Shown here piece after piece: positions 1 through 8,248 of a DNA stretch of 64,000 nt. Every line of letters starts with the position of its first letter. Position 1 is the stretch's first letter. The stretch lies in NCBI RefSeq assembly GCF_003051005.1, contig NZ_QAOW01000002.1, forward strand, positions 186,001 through 250,000, given 5' to 3'. A model generated the notes under the pieces. That model was given only the letters and a program-made list of their open reading frames with translations, had not been told where the DNA came from and searched no databases. Source of the DNA: Rhodococcus sp. OK519. GTDB lineage: Bacteria > Actinomycetota > Actinomycetes > Mycobacteriales > Mycobacteriaceae. Made by a program: the position numbers and the translations under genes.

Positions 1-55
1 GCCCTCGCTGTGGGCGGTCGCCGAAAAGCTGACCGACACAACACTTCCCTCTTGA
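1..55 (+). CDS. 3' end of an upstream gene (partial)
   Basis: Reading from base 2, an open frame gives a C-terminus ending LWAVAEKLTDTTLPS and stops with TGA at 53-55. It lies 15 nt before the AHSA1-like gene on the same strand, so the two are probably co-transcribed. AHSA1-like genes often follow an ArsR- or HxlR-type regulator, and a short helical C-terminus would fit that, but too little is visible to name the gene. Confidence 0.4.
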   Translation, partial: PSLWAVAEKLTDTTLPS

Positions 56-70
56 ACGCCAGGAGGACCG

Positions 71-550
71 ATGACCAGTGAGACTTCCGCCGCAACCGTG
101 ACCGCGCCGGGCGACCGCGGCCTGCACATCGAACGCGCCGTTGCCGCACCCCTCGACCGTGTGTGGGCGGCCTACACGGAACCGGACCTCCTCGCGCAGT
201 GGTGGGGACGAGGAAACCCCCTCGACGTCGAGAAGTGGGAACTCGAACGGGGCGGGCACTGGCGCTTCGTCGAGCACCACGAAGGTGGCACCGCCGGCTT
301 CGAAGGGCGGTTCCGGGAAGTGACACCGATGGAGCGCATCGTCTGGTCGTTCGAGTGGGACGGCATGCCCACCCACACCTCCGTCGAGACGATCGAGTTC
401 GTCGACCTCGGCGACGGACGGACGAAACTGGTGATGGACTCGATCTTCATGACTGCGGAGGACCGCGACGGCATGCTCGAGTCGGGTATGGAAGCGGGCA
501 TGAATGCCAGCTTCGCGGCCCTCGACGCACTGCTCACACGGACGGCCTGA
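71..550 (+). CDS. SRPBCC / AHSA1-like domain protein
   Basis: This 159-residue protein consists of a single START-like (SRPBCC) fold of the AHSA1/activator-of-Hsp90-ATPase-like family. After a 20-residue leader comes HIERAVAAPLDRVWAAYTEP, then the typical LAQWWGRG loop, the GGHWRF strand, the ERIVWSFEW strand and a C-terminal helix ending near ALLTRTA. Members bind hydrophobic ligands or act as accessory proteins; no catalytic residue can be assigned. An AGGAGG ribosome site sits 5 nt before the ATG. The gene follows the end of another gene by 15 nt, which suggests a regulator-plus-SRPBCC operon. Confidence 0.85.
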   Translation: MTSETSAATVTAPGDRGLHIERAVAAPLDRVWAAYTEPDLLAQWWGRGNPLDVEKWELERGGHWRFVEHHEGGTAGFEGRFREVTPMERIVWSFEWDGMPTHTSVETIEFVDLGDGRTKLVMDSIFMTAEDRDGMLESGMEAGMNASFAALDALLTRTA

Positions 551-677
551 CCGCTCGCGTCGATACTGGACGATCGTCCACATCGGTTTCGGCAAAATGC
601 CTCTCACCTGATACTCGTGGGCTATATTTCGGTCGCATAACGCCTCGAGCGCCGGTCTCGCCCTGGAAAGGTCCACG

Positions 678-767
678 ATGAACCTCAATCTCATCTCGTT
701 GTTCCCGTCACTGATCGGAACGATCGGGAACCTCGTGAACTTCGGCAGCACAATCGAGTTCAGCTGA
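678..767 (+). CDS. Short hydrophobic peptide, 29 aa
   Basis: A 29-codon ORF starts MNLNLISLFPSLIGTIGN and ends FGSTIEFS. AAAGG lies 7 nt before the ATG, and a strong hairpin (788-824) follows 20 nt after the stop, so it looks like a complete small transcription unit. The peptide is amphipathic to hydrophobic, lacks Cys, a signal peptide and basic residues, and has one Pro. It resembles in style, but not in its N-terminal signature, the six small proteins at 60.7-63.8 kb. A mycomembrane or membrane-active peptide is possible; the function is unknown. Confidence 0.5.
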   Translation: MNLNLISLFPSLIGTIGNLVNFGSTIEFS

Positions 768-787
768 GCACGACGGTCTCGTCACGC

Positions 788-824
788 AAGAGCGCCCCGG
801 GATGCACCTTCCCGGGGCGCTCTT
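788..824. terminator. Bidirectional hairpin terminator
   Basis: Perfect 15-bp arms AAGAGCGCCCCGGGA and its complement (788-802 and 810-824) flank a 7-nt loop. It lies between the short peptide ORF and the convergent rtcB gene and could serve both. Confidence 0.8.
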
Positions 825-839
825 CGAATTTCAGGACCA

Positions 840-2036
840 CTATGTGCCCTTGACGTTGAGAATCTGCCGCAACCGATGCCGGACCTCCACGAGATCGCGG
901 GCATCGTCCATCACGACGTCGATGTCCTTGTAGGCATCCGGGATCTCGTCGACCCACTCGGCACCGTGCCGGTACTCGATCCCCTTCATGCGCTCGGCGA
1001 GGTCGTCGACCGTGAAGCGCTTGCGGGCCTGTGTACGGGAGAACCTTCGGCCGGCACCGTGCGGGGCGGAACACAACCCACGCGGATCGCCCTTGCCCCG
1101 CACCACATACGACGTGGTGCCCATCGACCCCGGAATGACGGCGTCGACGCCGGCGTGCGCATCCACCGCGCCCTTTCGTGTGAGCCACACCTTCTCGCCG
1201 TAGTGCTCCTCCTGCTCGGTGTAATTGTGGTGGCAGTTGATTCGCTCGGCCTCGGCCACCGGGGCGCCGATCCACTCGCCGCACACCGCGCTGAAGCGGT
1301 CCATCATCTCCGCCCGGTTCAGTAGCGCGAAGCGCTGCGCCCAGCGCAGTTCGCGGATGTAGTCCGAGAACTCGGGCGTGCCCTCCGCCAGGTAGGCGAG
1401 ATCCCGGTTCGACAGATCGATATGCCATGTCCGACAAAGATTCTGGGCAATCGCGATGTGCTTCTGCGCGATCTTGTTGCCCACACCGCGGCTACCGGAG
1501 TGCAGGAACAACCACACCCGGTCCTGCTCGTCGAGGCACAGTTCGATGAAGTGGTTGCCGCCGCCGAGTGAACCCAACTGCTCACGCCACTTCGGGGAAT
1601 GTGACAGGTCGACGCGGTCCCGAGCGGCCCGCTCCTCGAGTTCGGCGATCTTGGGCTCCGCGAACCACTGCCCGAGCGACGCCGTGAGGTTGTAGTTGCC
1701 CGGGGAGAGCGGGATCGCGTCCTCGATCCGCAACCGCAACAGGTGCAGTGTCCGCCCCCGCTGCTCCGCCTGTTCGATGTCCGCGAACGTGAACTGTGTT
1801 CGGGCGGCGATCATTCCGCAACCGATGTCGACGCCGACGGCGGCGGGGATCACCGCACCGCGGGTGGGGATCACCGTTCCCACCGCCGAACCCTTGCCGC
1901 TGTGCGCGTCGGGCATCAACGCCACGTGGGGAAACACGAACGGCATGGACGCCGTTTCGCGTGCCTGCGCGAGGGTTCCGTCGTCGAGGTGGCTGGCGAA
2001 GTTCACCAGGTTGTGGCCGTGCTCGGTGGGTGTCAC
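840..2036 (-). CDS. rtcB: RtcB family RNA-splicing ligase
   Basis: RtcB joins RNA 2',3'-cyclic-phosphate or 3'-phosphate ends to 5'-OH ends using GTP and Mn2+. The GVDIGCGM motif carries the metal-binding Cys (about residue 73), MPDAH precedes it, HSGSRGVGNK supplies further metal ligands, and PHGAGRRFSR holds the guanylylated His. About 398 residues is normal for the family. The frame stays open upstream, but the GTG at 2036 has GGAGCAGGA just before it and gives the usual N-terminus, so it is preferred over the ATG at 2078. No Archease gene is visible nearby, and no RtcA or RtcR-type activator. Likely role: RNA repair or tRNA healing. Confidence 0.93.
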   Translation of the reverse strand: MTPTEHGHNLVNFASHLDDGTLAQARETASMPFVFPHVALMPDAHSGKGSAVGTVIPTRGAVIPAAVGVDIGCGMIAARTQFTFADIEQAEQRGRTLHLLRLRIEDAIPLSPGNYNLTASLGQWFAEPKIAELEERAARDRVDLSHSPKWREQLGSLGGGNHFIELCLDEQDRVWLFLHSGSRGVGNKIAQKHIAIAQNLCRTWHIDLSNRDLAYLAEGTPEFSDYIRELRWAQRFALLNRAEMMDRFSAVCGEWIGAPVAEAERINCHHNYTEQEEHYGEKVWLTRKGAVDAHAGVDAVIPGSMGTTSYVVRGKGDPRGLCSAPHGAGRRFSRTQARKRFTVDDLAERMKGIEYRHGAEWVDEIPDAYKDIDVVMDDARDLVEVRHRLRQILNVKGT

Positions 2037-2201
2037 TGTCCTGCTCCGGTCATGGGCGACCGCACGGGGATCGCCCATGACGTCGCCGAGATGATTGATA
2101 CTCCCACCGTAGAGCGATTCCGGGATCGGGCAAGCGAATTACCGTCCGGCAGCGTTCAATGGATCGCGATGGACAGACCGCACTCGAGGACGGTGACGAG
2201 C

Positions 2202-3104
2202 ATGACCGAACACGACGACTGGGCACGCTACAGCGGCGCCGCGGCACTGCGCCGCTTCGCTCCGGACGTGGCGTCGACGACCGATCGCCTCGTCGCGCTC
2301 GTCCCGACGGTCGGCGACGACTCCCTCGTCGCACGTACCCGGGATCTTTGTGCGCGGACGCTGTCGCTGCCGTCTCTGCCGTCCCCCGCCCCGAGCGGCG
2401 GTGCCACGATCGGCGTGCCTCTCGAGTTCGCCGAGCAGTTCACCGTCGACGTGTCGATGATCGACGACACCGCGCGCGGGGCTCTGTCGACGGCGCTCGG
2501 GCGTGAGACCGGTCGATTCGTCCAGTCGCTCTACGTTGCCGACTGGGTGCCGCGCATGCGCTCGGGTCTCGACGCGTTGTTCACGGCAAGCGAGCCGGGG
2601 TGGATCGTTCCGGACGAGTGGGACACCACCGGCGAGCCGTGGCCGCTGATCCAGCGCACGCTCGTCGAGGTCGCGCGGGTGCGCGAACTCGATCCGGTGA
2701 CGACCGAGGTGGTGCGCCTGTACCAGGCGCGGCAACACAACTGCCGCCTGTGCAAGTCGCTGCGCAACCGCACCGCGATGCTGGCCGGCGGTGACGAGGC
2801 GATCTACGACGCGGTCGACGACTACGCCGCGAGCGACCTGTCACCCAGACACAAGGCGGCGCTCGCGCTGACCGACGCCCTCGTCTGGCAGCCGGGACAC
2901 CTCGACCCAGTGGTCGTGGCGGACGTGCGCGCCCACTTCTCTCCCGCCGAGGCCGTCGAGATGGTGATCGACATGATGCGCAACGCCTGCAACAAGATCG
3001 CGGTATCGACGGGAACGGACGGGGCGAACGTCACCGACGGGATCGAGGTGTACGACGTGAACCCGGACGGTTCAGTGGATTTCGGCCTGGCCCTCCCCCA
3101 CTGA
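2202..3104 (+). CDS. Carboxymuconolactone decarboxylase (CMD/AhpD-like) family protein
   Basis: About 300 residues with an AhpD-like CxxC pair (NCRLCKS, Cys181 and Cys184) followed by the helical LRNRTAM segment. Further on, MVIDMMRNACNKIAV matches the end of CMD domains. The N-terminal half (WARYSGAAALRRFAPDVAS onward) is a second, poorly conserved helical region, so the protein looks like a long CMD variant. AhpD-like proteins use the CxxC pair as a peroxidase or disulfide relay; an alkylhydroperoxidase role is inferred only. The ATG at 2202 is chosen because the frame upstream is antisense to rtcB. The stop lies 12 bp from the convergent FBP-domain gene. Confidence 0.75.
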   Translation: MTEHDDWARYSGAAALRRFAPDVASTTDRLVALVPTVGDDSLVARTRDLCARTLSLPSLPSPAPSGGATIGVPLEFAEQFTVDVSMIDDTARGALSTALGRETGRFVQSLYVADWVPRMRSGLDALFTASEPGWIVPDEWDTTGEPWPLIQRTLVEVARVRELDPVTTEVVRLYQARQHNCRLCKSLRNRTAMLAGGDEAIYDAVDDYAASDLSPRHKAALALTDALVWQPGHLDPVVVADVRAHFSPAEAVEMVIDMMRNACNKIAVSTGTDGANVTDGIEVYDVNPDGSVDFGLALPH

Positions 3105-3116
3105 TCCGACTCGCGG

Positions 3117-3605
3117 TCAGGTGTACAGCCTGTCGACGAACGCCTTGATGTTGCCGCGAACCCGCTCGGTCTTCTCCTCCGGGCTGAGGTTCTCGCGGTA
3201 CCGGCTGCCGAGCGCGGGCTTCTTCTTGCCGCGGGCGTAGAGCGAGCAGGCCAGGTCGATGCACATGTAGATGCCCACCGAGTTCCCGGCGCGGCCCGAC
3301 TCGCCGACCTTGTTCGCGGTCATGAGCGCGACGCCACCGCGGGTGTGCGTGGTGAGGCAGATCGCGCACATCTGCGACTTGCCCGACCCGTTCGGCTCGA
3401 ACCGCATAGCGATGCCGACCGGGCCGTCCTCCCGCGGGAGCACGACGTAGCCGCGGCCGGGGAACGCGAGATCGGTCCAGCCGAGGAAGTCGAGATCGTC
3501 CCAGGGCCGATCGTCGAGATCGCGCGGTGCGGGCAGGCGCTTCGCATCGCCTTTCGAGCAGTTGACGAACGACGCTCGGAGGTCGCGTTCGGTGATCGGG
3601 TCCAT
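3117..3605 (-). CDS. FBP-domain (treble-clef zinc finger) protein
   Basis: A 162-residue protein resembling the FBP domain (C-terminal domain of EF-G-binding protein Fbp/FusB type). It has a CAICLTTH knuckle and a second Cys-bearing strand (YMCIDLACSLYAR), giving a four-Cys/His zinc site, then KKPALGSRYRENLSPEE. FusB-type proteins bind elongation factor G on the ribosome and can confer fusidic acid tolerance. Many actinobacteria carry this stand-alone form, whose role is untested. The ATG is preceded by a GGACCGGCC stretch with no clear ribosome site. It is transcribed towards the CMD gene. Confidence 0.8.
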   Translation of the reverse strand: MDPITERDLRASFVNCSKGDAKRLPAPRDLDDRPWDDLDFLGWTDLAFPGRGYVVLPREDGPVGIAMRFEPNGSGKSQMCAICLTTHTRGGVALMTANKVGESGRAGNSVGIYMCIDLACSLYARGKKKPALGSRYRENLSPEEKTERVRGNIKAFVDRLYT

Positions 3606-3703
3606 GGGGGCCGGTCCTTCGATCGTTCGGGCGGCTAATCACTGTCACGATACGACCGATCCCCGGGGACGGACAAGCGGTTTTCCGTCGACGCCGCGAC
3701 GGC

Positions 3704-4801
3704 TCAGGCCGCGTGCAGCAGCCCCTGCCGCGACAGAATCGGCCGCACCCCCTCGGCGAACCAGTAGGCCTCCTCGATGTGCGGCTGACCGGACAGGACG
3801 AAATGCTCGACGCCCACCGCCGCGTATTCCCGGATCAGCGACGCCACCTCCTCGTGGCTGCCGACGAGTGCGGTGCCCGCGCCACCGCGGACGAGACCGA
3901 AGCCTGCCCACAGCCCCGGATACACCTCGAGATTGCGCAGGTCCGCGCTGAGCCCGAGCTGACGCCGCTGCCCCTCCGACTCGCTCTGCGCCAGGCGGGT
4001 GCGGGCCAGCTCGATCTGAGCGGGGCTGATCCGCGCGGCGAGCTTGTCGGCCTCGGCCCACGCCTCCTCGGACGTGTCCCGGGCGATCACGTGGGCGCGG
4101 ATCCCGAAGCTCAGTGTCCGGCCGTGGGCCGCGGCGCGGCGGCGGACGTCGTCGATCAGCGCGCCCACCTTCGCCGGTGGCTCGGTCCAGGTGAGGTAGG
4201 TATCGACGTGCTTCGCCGCGACGTCGAGTGCCGGTTCGCTGGCGCCGCCGAAGAAGATCCCGGGTGCCGGGGACGGCGTCGGGTACGCTGCCGCGCCCTC
4301 GACTGTGTAGTACTTGCCGGCGAAGTCGTACGGTGCCGCACCCCACGCGCCGCGCACGATGTCGAGGAACTCCCCCGTCCGTTCGTACCGCTCCTCCTTG
4401 GTGTGGAAGTCGCCGAACCGTCGCTGCTCCTCGGCGTCGCCGCCGGTGACGATGTTGAGCAGCAGACGCCCGCCCGACAGCTCCTGGAACGCGGCGGCCT
4501 GCTGCGCCGCGAGGGTCGGGGTGATCAGTCCCGGCCGGAACGCGACGAGGAACTCGAGTGTACGGGTCTCCCGGATGAGCGCGGCTGTGGTGATCCAGGC
4601 GTCGGGGCACCAGGTTCCGGTCGGGGTGAGCACCGCCTCGTAGCCGAGCTGTTCCGCCGTCTTCGCCACGAGTGTGAGGTAGTCGAGCGACGCCGGGCGG
4701 AACTCCGATGCCCGTCCCGACGCCTCCCGCGGTTCGAGCGCGCCGATCACCTCGCGTCCGTCGCCGGACGTGGGCAGGTACCAGTGGAAGTGCAGGGTCA
4801 T
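3704..4801 (-). CDS. ssuD: FMNH2-dependent alkanesulfonate monooxygenase
   Basis: 365 residues, LLM-class flavin monooxygenase fold, releasing sulfite from alkanesulfonates with FMNH2 and O2. Family landmarks are MTLHFHWYLPTSGD at the N-terminus, the LLLNIVTGGDAEEQRRFGDF segment, LTWTEPPAKV, and VRGGAGTALVGSHEEVA near the C-terminus. The start codon overlaps the ssuB stop (ATGA), so translation is coupled. It is the last gene of ssuACBD; no SsuE-type flavin reductase follows, so reduced flavin must come from elsewhere. Confidence 0.93.
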   Translation of the reverse strand: MTLHFHWYLPTSGDGREVIGALEPREASGRASEFRPASLDYLTLVAKTAEQLGYEAVLTPTGTWCPDAWITTAALIRETRTLEFLVAFRPGLITPTLAAQQAAAFQELSGGRLLLNIVTGGDAEEQRRFGDFHTKEERYERTGEFLDIVRGAWGAAPYDFAGKYYTVEGAAAYPTPSPAPGIFFGGASEPALDVAAKHVDTYLTWTEPPAKVGALIDDVRRRAAAHGRTLSFGIRAHVIARDTSEEAWAEADKLAARISPAQIELARTRLAQSESEGQRRQLGLSADLRNLEVYPGLWAGFGLVRGGAGTALVGSHEEVASLIREYAAVGVEHFVLSGQPHIEEAYWFAEGVRPILSRQGLLHAA

Positions 4802-5532
4802 GCTGAAATCCCTTCGAGAACACCGAGATGAGCGAGAACGTGCTTGCGCAGCGCGACGACGTCCTCGTCGGCCCGCGAGCGTGGGCGCGACGCGGTGACC
4901 GCGACGTCGTGGGCGATCCGGCCGCCGTCGAGGACGAGGACACGGTCGGCGAGCAGCACCGCCTCCTCGACGTCGTGGGTGACGAGGAGGACTGCGAATC
5001 CGTGCCGCTTCCAGAGCCGGATCAGCAACTCGTACGCCGTGATTCGGGTGAGTGCGTCGAGCGCCCCGAACGGCTCGTCGAGCAGCAACAGGTCCGGCTC
5101 GCGCACCAGCGCTCGGGCGAGCGACACGCGTTGCGCCTCCCCACCCGACAGGGTCAGCGGCCAGGCGTCGACGCGGTGCGCGAGGTTCACCTCGGCCAGG
5201 GCATCGATCGCGCGCCGCTTGCCGTTCTCGCCCGGTAGCCCCAGGGAGACGTTGCGGTGCACCCGCTTCCACGGAAGCAGCCGCGGTTCCTGGAACGCGA
5301 CGGCGACGGAGCCGTCGACGTCGATGTGGCCCTCGTGACCGTGATCGAGTCCGGCGATGGTCCGCAGCAGAGTCGACTTGCCGGATCCACTGCGGCCCAC
5401 CAGCGCGACGATCTCGCCGCGGCGCAGCGTGAGATCGATGCCGTCGAGCACCACGTCGGCCCCGAAGGCGCGCCGCACCTCGCGGGCGGTGACGACAGCC
5501 TCGCTCACGCGCCCTGATACGTCGTGCGCCAT
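4798..5532 (-). CDS. ssuB: Sulfonate ABC transporter ATPase
   Basis: ATPase subunit of the aliphatic sulfonate importer. It shows Walker A GRSGSGKST, a Q-loop AFQEPRLLPWK, the ABC signature LSGGEAQRVSLARAL, Walker B LLLLDEPFGALD and a switch His in LLVTHDVEEA. The ATG at 5532 is preferred because GGAAGGAAGG lies 7 nt upstream; it overlaps ssuC by 28 nt. A GTG at 5508 that overlaps the ssuC stop is an alternative. Length is about 244 residues, usual for SsuB/TauB proteins. Confidence 0.93.
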   Translation of the reverse strand: MAHDVSGRVSEAVVTAREVRRAFGADVVLDGIDLTLRRGEIVALVGRSGSGKSTLLRTIAGLDHGHEGHIDVDGSVAVAFQEPRLLPWKRVHRNVSLGLPGENGKRRAIDALAEVNLAHRVDAWPLTLSGGEAQRVSLARALVREPDLLLLDEPFGALDALTRITAYELLIRLWKRHGFAVLLVTHDVEEAVLLADRVLVLDGGRIAHDVAVTASRPRSRADEDVVALRKHVLAHLGVLEGISA

Positions 5533-6347
5533 GTCAGCAGCCTTCCTTCCAGGGCCCGCACCACCCCGTCGGTCGCGAGACCGAGGAACGCGTACACAAG
5601 CAGGCCGAAGATGACGATGTCGATGCGGAAATAGATGCGGGCGTTGTTGATCAAATAGCCGAGGCCGGCATCGGCGTTGATCTGTTCGGCGACGATCAGG
5701 GCGAGCCACGCGACGCCGAGGGACATCCGCAGTCCCGTCAACGCCTGCGGCAGCGCGCCGGGCAGGATCACGTGGACGGCAAGCTGGAACTTACCGAGCC
5801 CCAACGTCTCCGCCGCCTCGACCAGCTTGCCGTCGATGCTCCGGATGCCGGCGAACAGGTTGAGATACAGCGGGAACATCACGCCGAGCGCGACGAGGAA
5901 CACCTTGGGCTGTTCCCCGATGCCGAACCAGATGATGAACAGCGGGATCAGGCCGAGGAACGGCACGGTCCGGAGCATCTGGATCGGCGGATCGATCGCG
6001 AGTTCCACGATCCGGGAGAACCCGGCCAGCACCCCGAGGAGCACCGCGAGCGCGACGCCGAGCACTACGCCCAGCAGCACTCGCTGCACCGACACGGCCA
6101 AGGCGTCCTGCAGGCTACCGTCGGACCACAGTTCCCTCGCGGCCGAGATGACCTGCGCGGGCGAGGCCAGTGTCTTGTCCGACACCAGGCCGGCGCTGCT
6201 CACCACCTGCCACAGCACCAGCAGGACCAGCGGAGAGATCAGCCGCAGCAACGGTTTCCAGGAGCGTCTCGGTCTCGCGCTCGCAGATGGGGCGACATCC
6301 TCCCGAACGTCGGACGGCGCGACGTCCTTGGTCAATACTAGGGTCAT
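5505..6347 (-). CDS. ssuC: Sulfonate ABC transporter permease
   Basis: 280-residue inner-membrane permease with about six membrane segments. It begins with a basic cytoplasmic stretch (ARPRRSWKPLLRLISP) and a first helix LVLLVLWQVVSS. The EAA loop reads EAAETLGLGKFQLAVHVILP, the site that contacts the ATPase. The start overlaps the ssuA stop (ATGA). It belongs to the SsuC/TauC group of BPD permeases. Confidence 0.93.
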   Translation of the reverse strand: MTLVLTKDVAPSDVREDVAPSASARPRRSWKPLLRLISPLVLLVLWQVVSSAGLVSDKTLASPAQVISAARELWSDGSLQDALAVSVQRVLLGVVLGVALAVLLGVLAGFSRIVELAIDPPIQMLRTVPFLGLIPLFIIWFGIGEQPKVFLVALGVMFPLYLNLFAGIRSIDGKLVEAAETLGLGKFQLAVHVILPGALPQALTGLRMSLGVAWLALIVAEQINADAGLGYLINNARIYFRIDIVIFGLLVYAFLGLATDGVVRALEGRLLTWRTTYQGA

Positions 6348-7354
6348 TTCGCACCCGCCTGGATCTGCGGGTTGAACCGTGCGTCGAACCAGTCGGCGGC
6401 CACCGGGGCCTGCTTCAGCAGCCCGGCTGCGGCGAACAGGTCGATCAGCTTCTGCTGCTTCGCGATGCGCTGATCGTCGATCGGTACATAGCGCCCCTTC
6501 GAGGTGTCGAAAGAGGCCGCGGCGACGTCCTCGGGCAGCTTGGTCAACTTCGCGAAGATCGGCACCCACGCCTCGGGATGCGCGTCCGCCCACACCTGCG
6601 CGCGGGACAATCGCTCGAAGAAGTCGGCCAACGCCGCCGTCTTCGCCGGATCGGCCAGTGCGTCGGACGCCGCCGAGAAGTAGGACTGCCCGGTGGTCAC
6701 CTCGCTGCCGTCGGCGATCACCTTGGCGCCCGCGGTGTTCTTGCCGATGGTCGAGTAGGGGTTCCACACCGCCCAACCGTCGACCTGACCTGCGGTGAAT
6801 GCGCTCAACGCGTCGGCGGGGCCGAGGAACTGGAACTGGAAGTCCGACACGGGCAGCTTCGCCTGTTCGAGCAGACCCAGCACCAGACCGTGCGAGCTCG
6901 AGCCCTGCGTCACCGCGATCTTCTTGCCCTTCAGGTCGGCGATCGACGTGGCGGTCGAGTTCGCGGGCACCAGCAGGAAGTCGTTGGCGCCGGTGCGCGC
7001 CTGCACGGCGACGATCCGGCCCGAATTGCCGTTCGCCTGTGCGAAGACCGGCGGCACATCGCCGGTGCCGCCGGCGTCGATCTTGTCGGCGCCCAGCGCC
7101 TCCAGCAGCGGCGGGCCGGCCTCGAACGTCGACCATTCGATCTTGTAGTCGAGGCCGTCGAGTGCGCCGGCGGCCTCGAGCAGCGACTGGGTGCTCTTGA
7201 CCTGGTCGCCGATGCGCAGGGTGACGTCGGCCTGCGGGTTGCCCGCGGAGTCGGTTGCCTCCGACGCGCTGGAACTGCTGCAGGCTCCGATCGTCAGAGC
7301 GGAAACGGCCGTCAGAGCGGCGAGGACGAAACGTGTTCGCGTCGAACGACGCAT
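6344..7354 (-). CDS. ssuA: Sulfonate ABC transporter substrate-binding lipoprotein
   Basis: 336 residues with a lipoprotein signal peptide (RRSTRTRF start, lipobox LTIGAC with Cys at about 25) followed by a periplasmic-binding fold of the SsuA/TauA family. KKIAVTQGSSSHGLVLGLLE and VDGWAVWNPYSTIG are typical of the ligand-binding halves. A GGAGG ribosome site lies 5 nt before the ATG. It is the first structural gene of the ssu operon, preceded by a roughly 110-nt leader region and a cysteine-rich leader ORF. Confidence 0.93.
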   Translation of the reverse strand: MRRSTRTRFVLAALTAVSALTIGACSSSSASEATDSAGNPQADVTLRIGDQVKSTQSLLEAAGALDGLDYKIEWSTFEAGPPLLEALGADKIDAGGTGDVPPVFAQANGNSGRIVAVQARTGANDFLLVPANSTATSIADLKGKKIAVTQGSSSHGLVLGLLEQAKLPVSDFQFQFLGPADALSAFTAGQVDGWAVWNPYSTIGKNTAGAKVIADGSEVTTGQSYFSAASDALADPAKTAALADFFERLSRAQVWADAHPEAWVPIFAKLTKLPEDVAAASFDTSKGRYVPIDDQRIAKQQKLIDLFAAAGLLKQAPVAADWFDARFNPQIQAGAK

Positions 7355-7465
7355 GGAAACCTCCGGTACGTACGTGAGGAGTGCTCGAGAAACCCGGCGC
7401 GGGTCGAGTCGACCGGCGGGTGAGAGTGAAAGAGGGATCCGCTCAGATGGCGCGGACCTGCGACG
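7355..7465 (-). promoter_or_regulatory. Leader region between Cys-rich peptide and ssuA
   Basis: Untranslated stretch between the stop of the Cys-rich leader peptide and the ssuA start. CACTCCTC about 15 nt before the ssuA ribosome site could pair with CCGGAGG and mask it, which is the output an attenuator would need. This pairing is proposed by eye and no folding was run. Confidence 0.45.
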
Positions 7466-7552
7466 TCAACAGGAACGCGGACAGGGGGCACACACGCAGC
7501 AGGCCGGCAAGGCGTGCCGGCGGGCCAGGGTGTCGACGCTGCCGAAGATCAT
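7466..7552 (-). CDS. Cysteine-rich leader peptide of the ssu operon
   Basis: A 28-codon ORF starts MIFGSVDTLARRHAL and ends PACCVCAPCPRSC, so five of the last eleven residues are Cys. It lies about 110 nt upstream of ssuA on the same strand. A good promoter places transcription start at or next to its ATG, so the message would be leaderless. Polycysteine leaderless ORFs that attenuate sulfur-assimilation operons when cysteine is plentiful are established in mycobacteria. This matches in position, coding content and lack of a ribosome site. The inferred logic is that ribosome speed over the Cys codons controls ssuA translation or transcription. Confidence 0.75.
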   Translation of the reverse strand: MIFGSVDTLARRHALPACCVCAPCPRSC

Positions 7553-7559
7553 GCGACGA

Positions 7560-7588
7560 ATACTGGGTGCCACCCGGGGCGCGGTCAA
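7560..7588 (-). promoter_or_regulatory. Promoter of the ssu leader and operon
   Basis: TTGACC (7588-7583), a 17-nt spacer and CAGTAT (7565-7560) form a near-consensus housekeeping promoter. The leader-peptide ATG begins 7 nt after the -10 hexamer, as expected for a leaderless transcript. Confidence 0.7.
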
Positions 7589-7736
7589 CGGGACCGACCG
7601 AGTTCCCGAGTCGACGCAGGCCCCCGTGCTGGGAGTTCAAGAGTTCGGATCACTCGAGTTCGATCACGACACGAATGCCGCCCGGAATGTGTCGTATTCG
7701 GCACAGAGTGGCACCTGAGCTGCCTATACTCCCGCC

Positions 7737-8006
7737 ATGCTGATCATGGGGATCATCCTGTTCGGATTGCTCGTCGGCGCCGTCGCCCAGTTGATCGTGG
7801 GCAAGTCGAAGGCCGGAATCGACTGGGGACTGGCCTGTGCCGCCGGCGTCGGGGGATCGTTCGTCGGCGGACTGGTCATCAGTCTGATCGCCGGTGACGG
7901 TCTCGCACTGCGTCCGAGCGGCATCATCGGATCGCTCGCCGGGGCGATCATCGTGACGGCCGCCTGGTCGTGGTGGAAGGCACGAGACGCCGCGCCGGTC
8001 AACTGA
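7737..8006 (+). CDS. GlsB/YeaQ/YmgE-type small membrane protein
   Basis: 89 residues with three predicted membrane segments: MLIMGIILFGLLVGAVAQLI, a glycine-rich LACAAGVGGSFVGGLVISLI, and GIIGSLAGAIIVTAAWSWW. The order and glycine spacing match the transglycosylase-associated (GlsB/YeaQ/YmgE) family, which is linked to envelope stress. An ATG three codons downstream could also serve. It is transcribed away from the ssu leader promoter. The role is inferred from family only. Confidence 0.8.
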   Translation: MLIMGIILFGLLVGAVAQLIVGKSKAGIDWGLACAAGVGGSFVGGLVISLIAGDGLALRPSGIIGSLAGAIIVTAAWSWWKARDAAPVN

Positions 8007-8248
8007 GCTCGAGCCTCATTCCCGCCAGAGACGTCGATCGGGCGGTTACTGCGGAGGCTACTCGGCCGATGTCGCAGCAACCGCCCGACCAGCACTCACT
8101 GAGCGACACTCCGAATCTCACCGCTTCCCGCCCGTACGCCGATCCGTTTTGGTAGACATAGCGATTCGTGCCCAAATCGGTCATCGCTCGACGACCCCCA
8201 CCCGAGTCGATGCGTGACGCCGACCCCCGCTCTGTCGAAGGAACAACC

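Noticed and set aside
7443-7640. 65-codon frame overlapping the ssu leader
   Set aside because: It runs through the promoter and is in a different frame from the Cys-rich ORF, whose start fits the promoter exactly.
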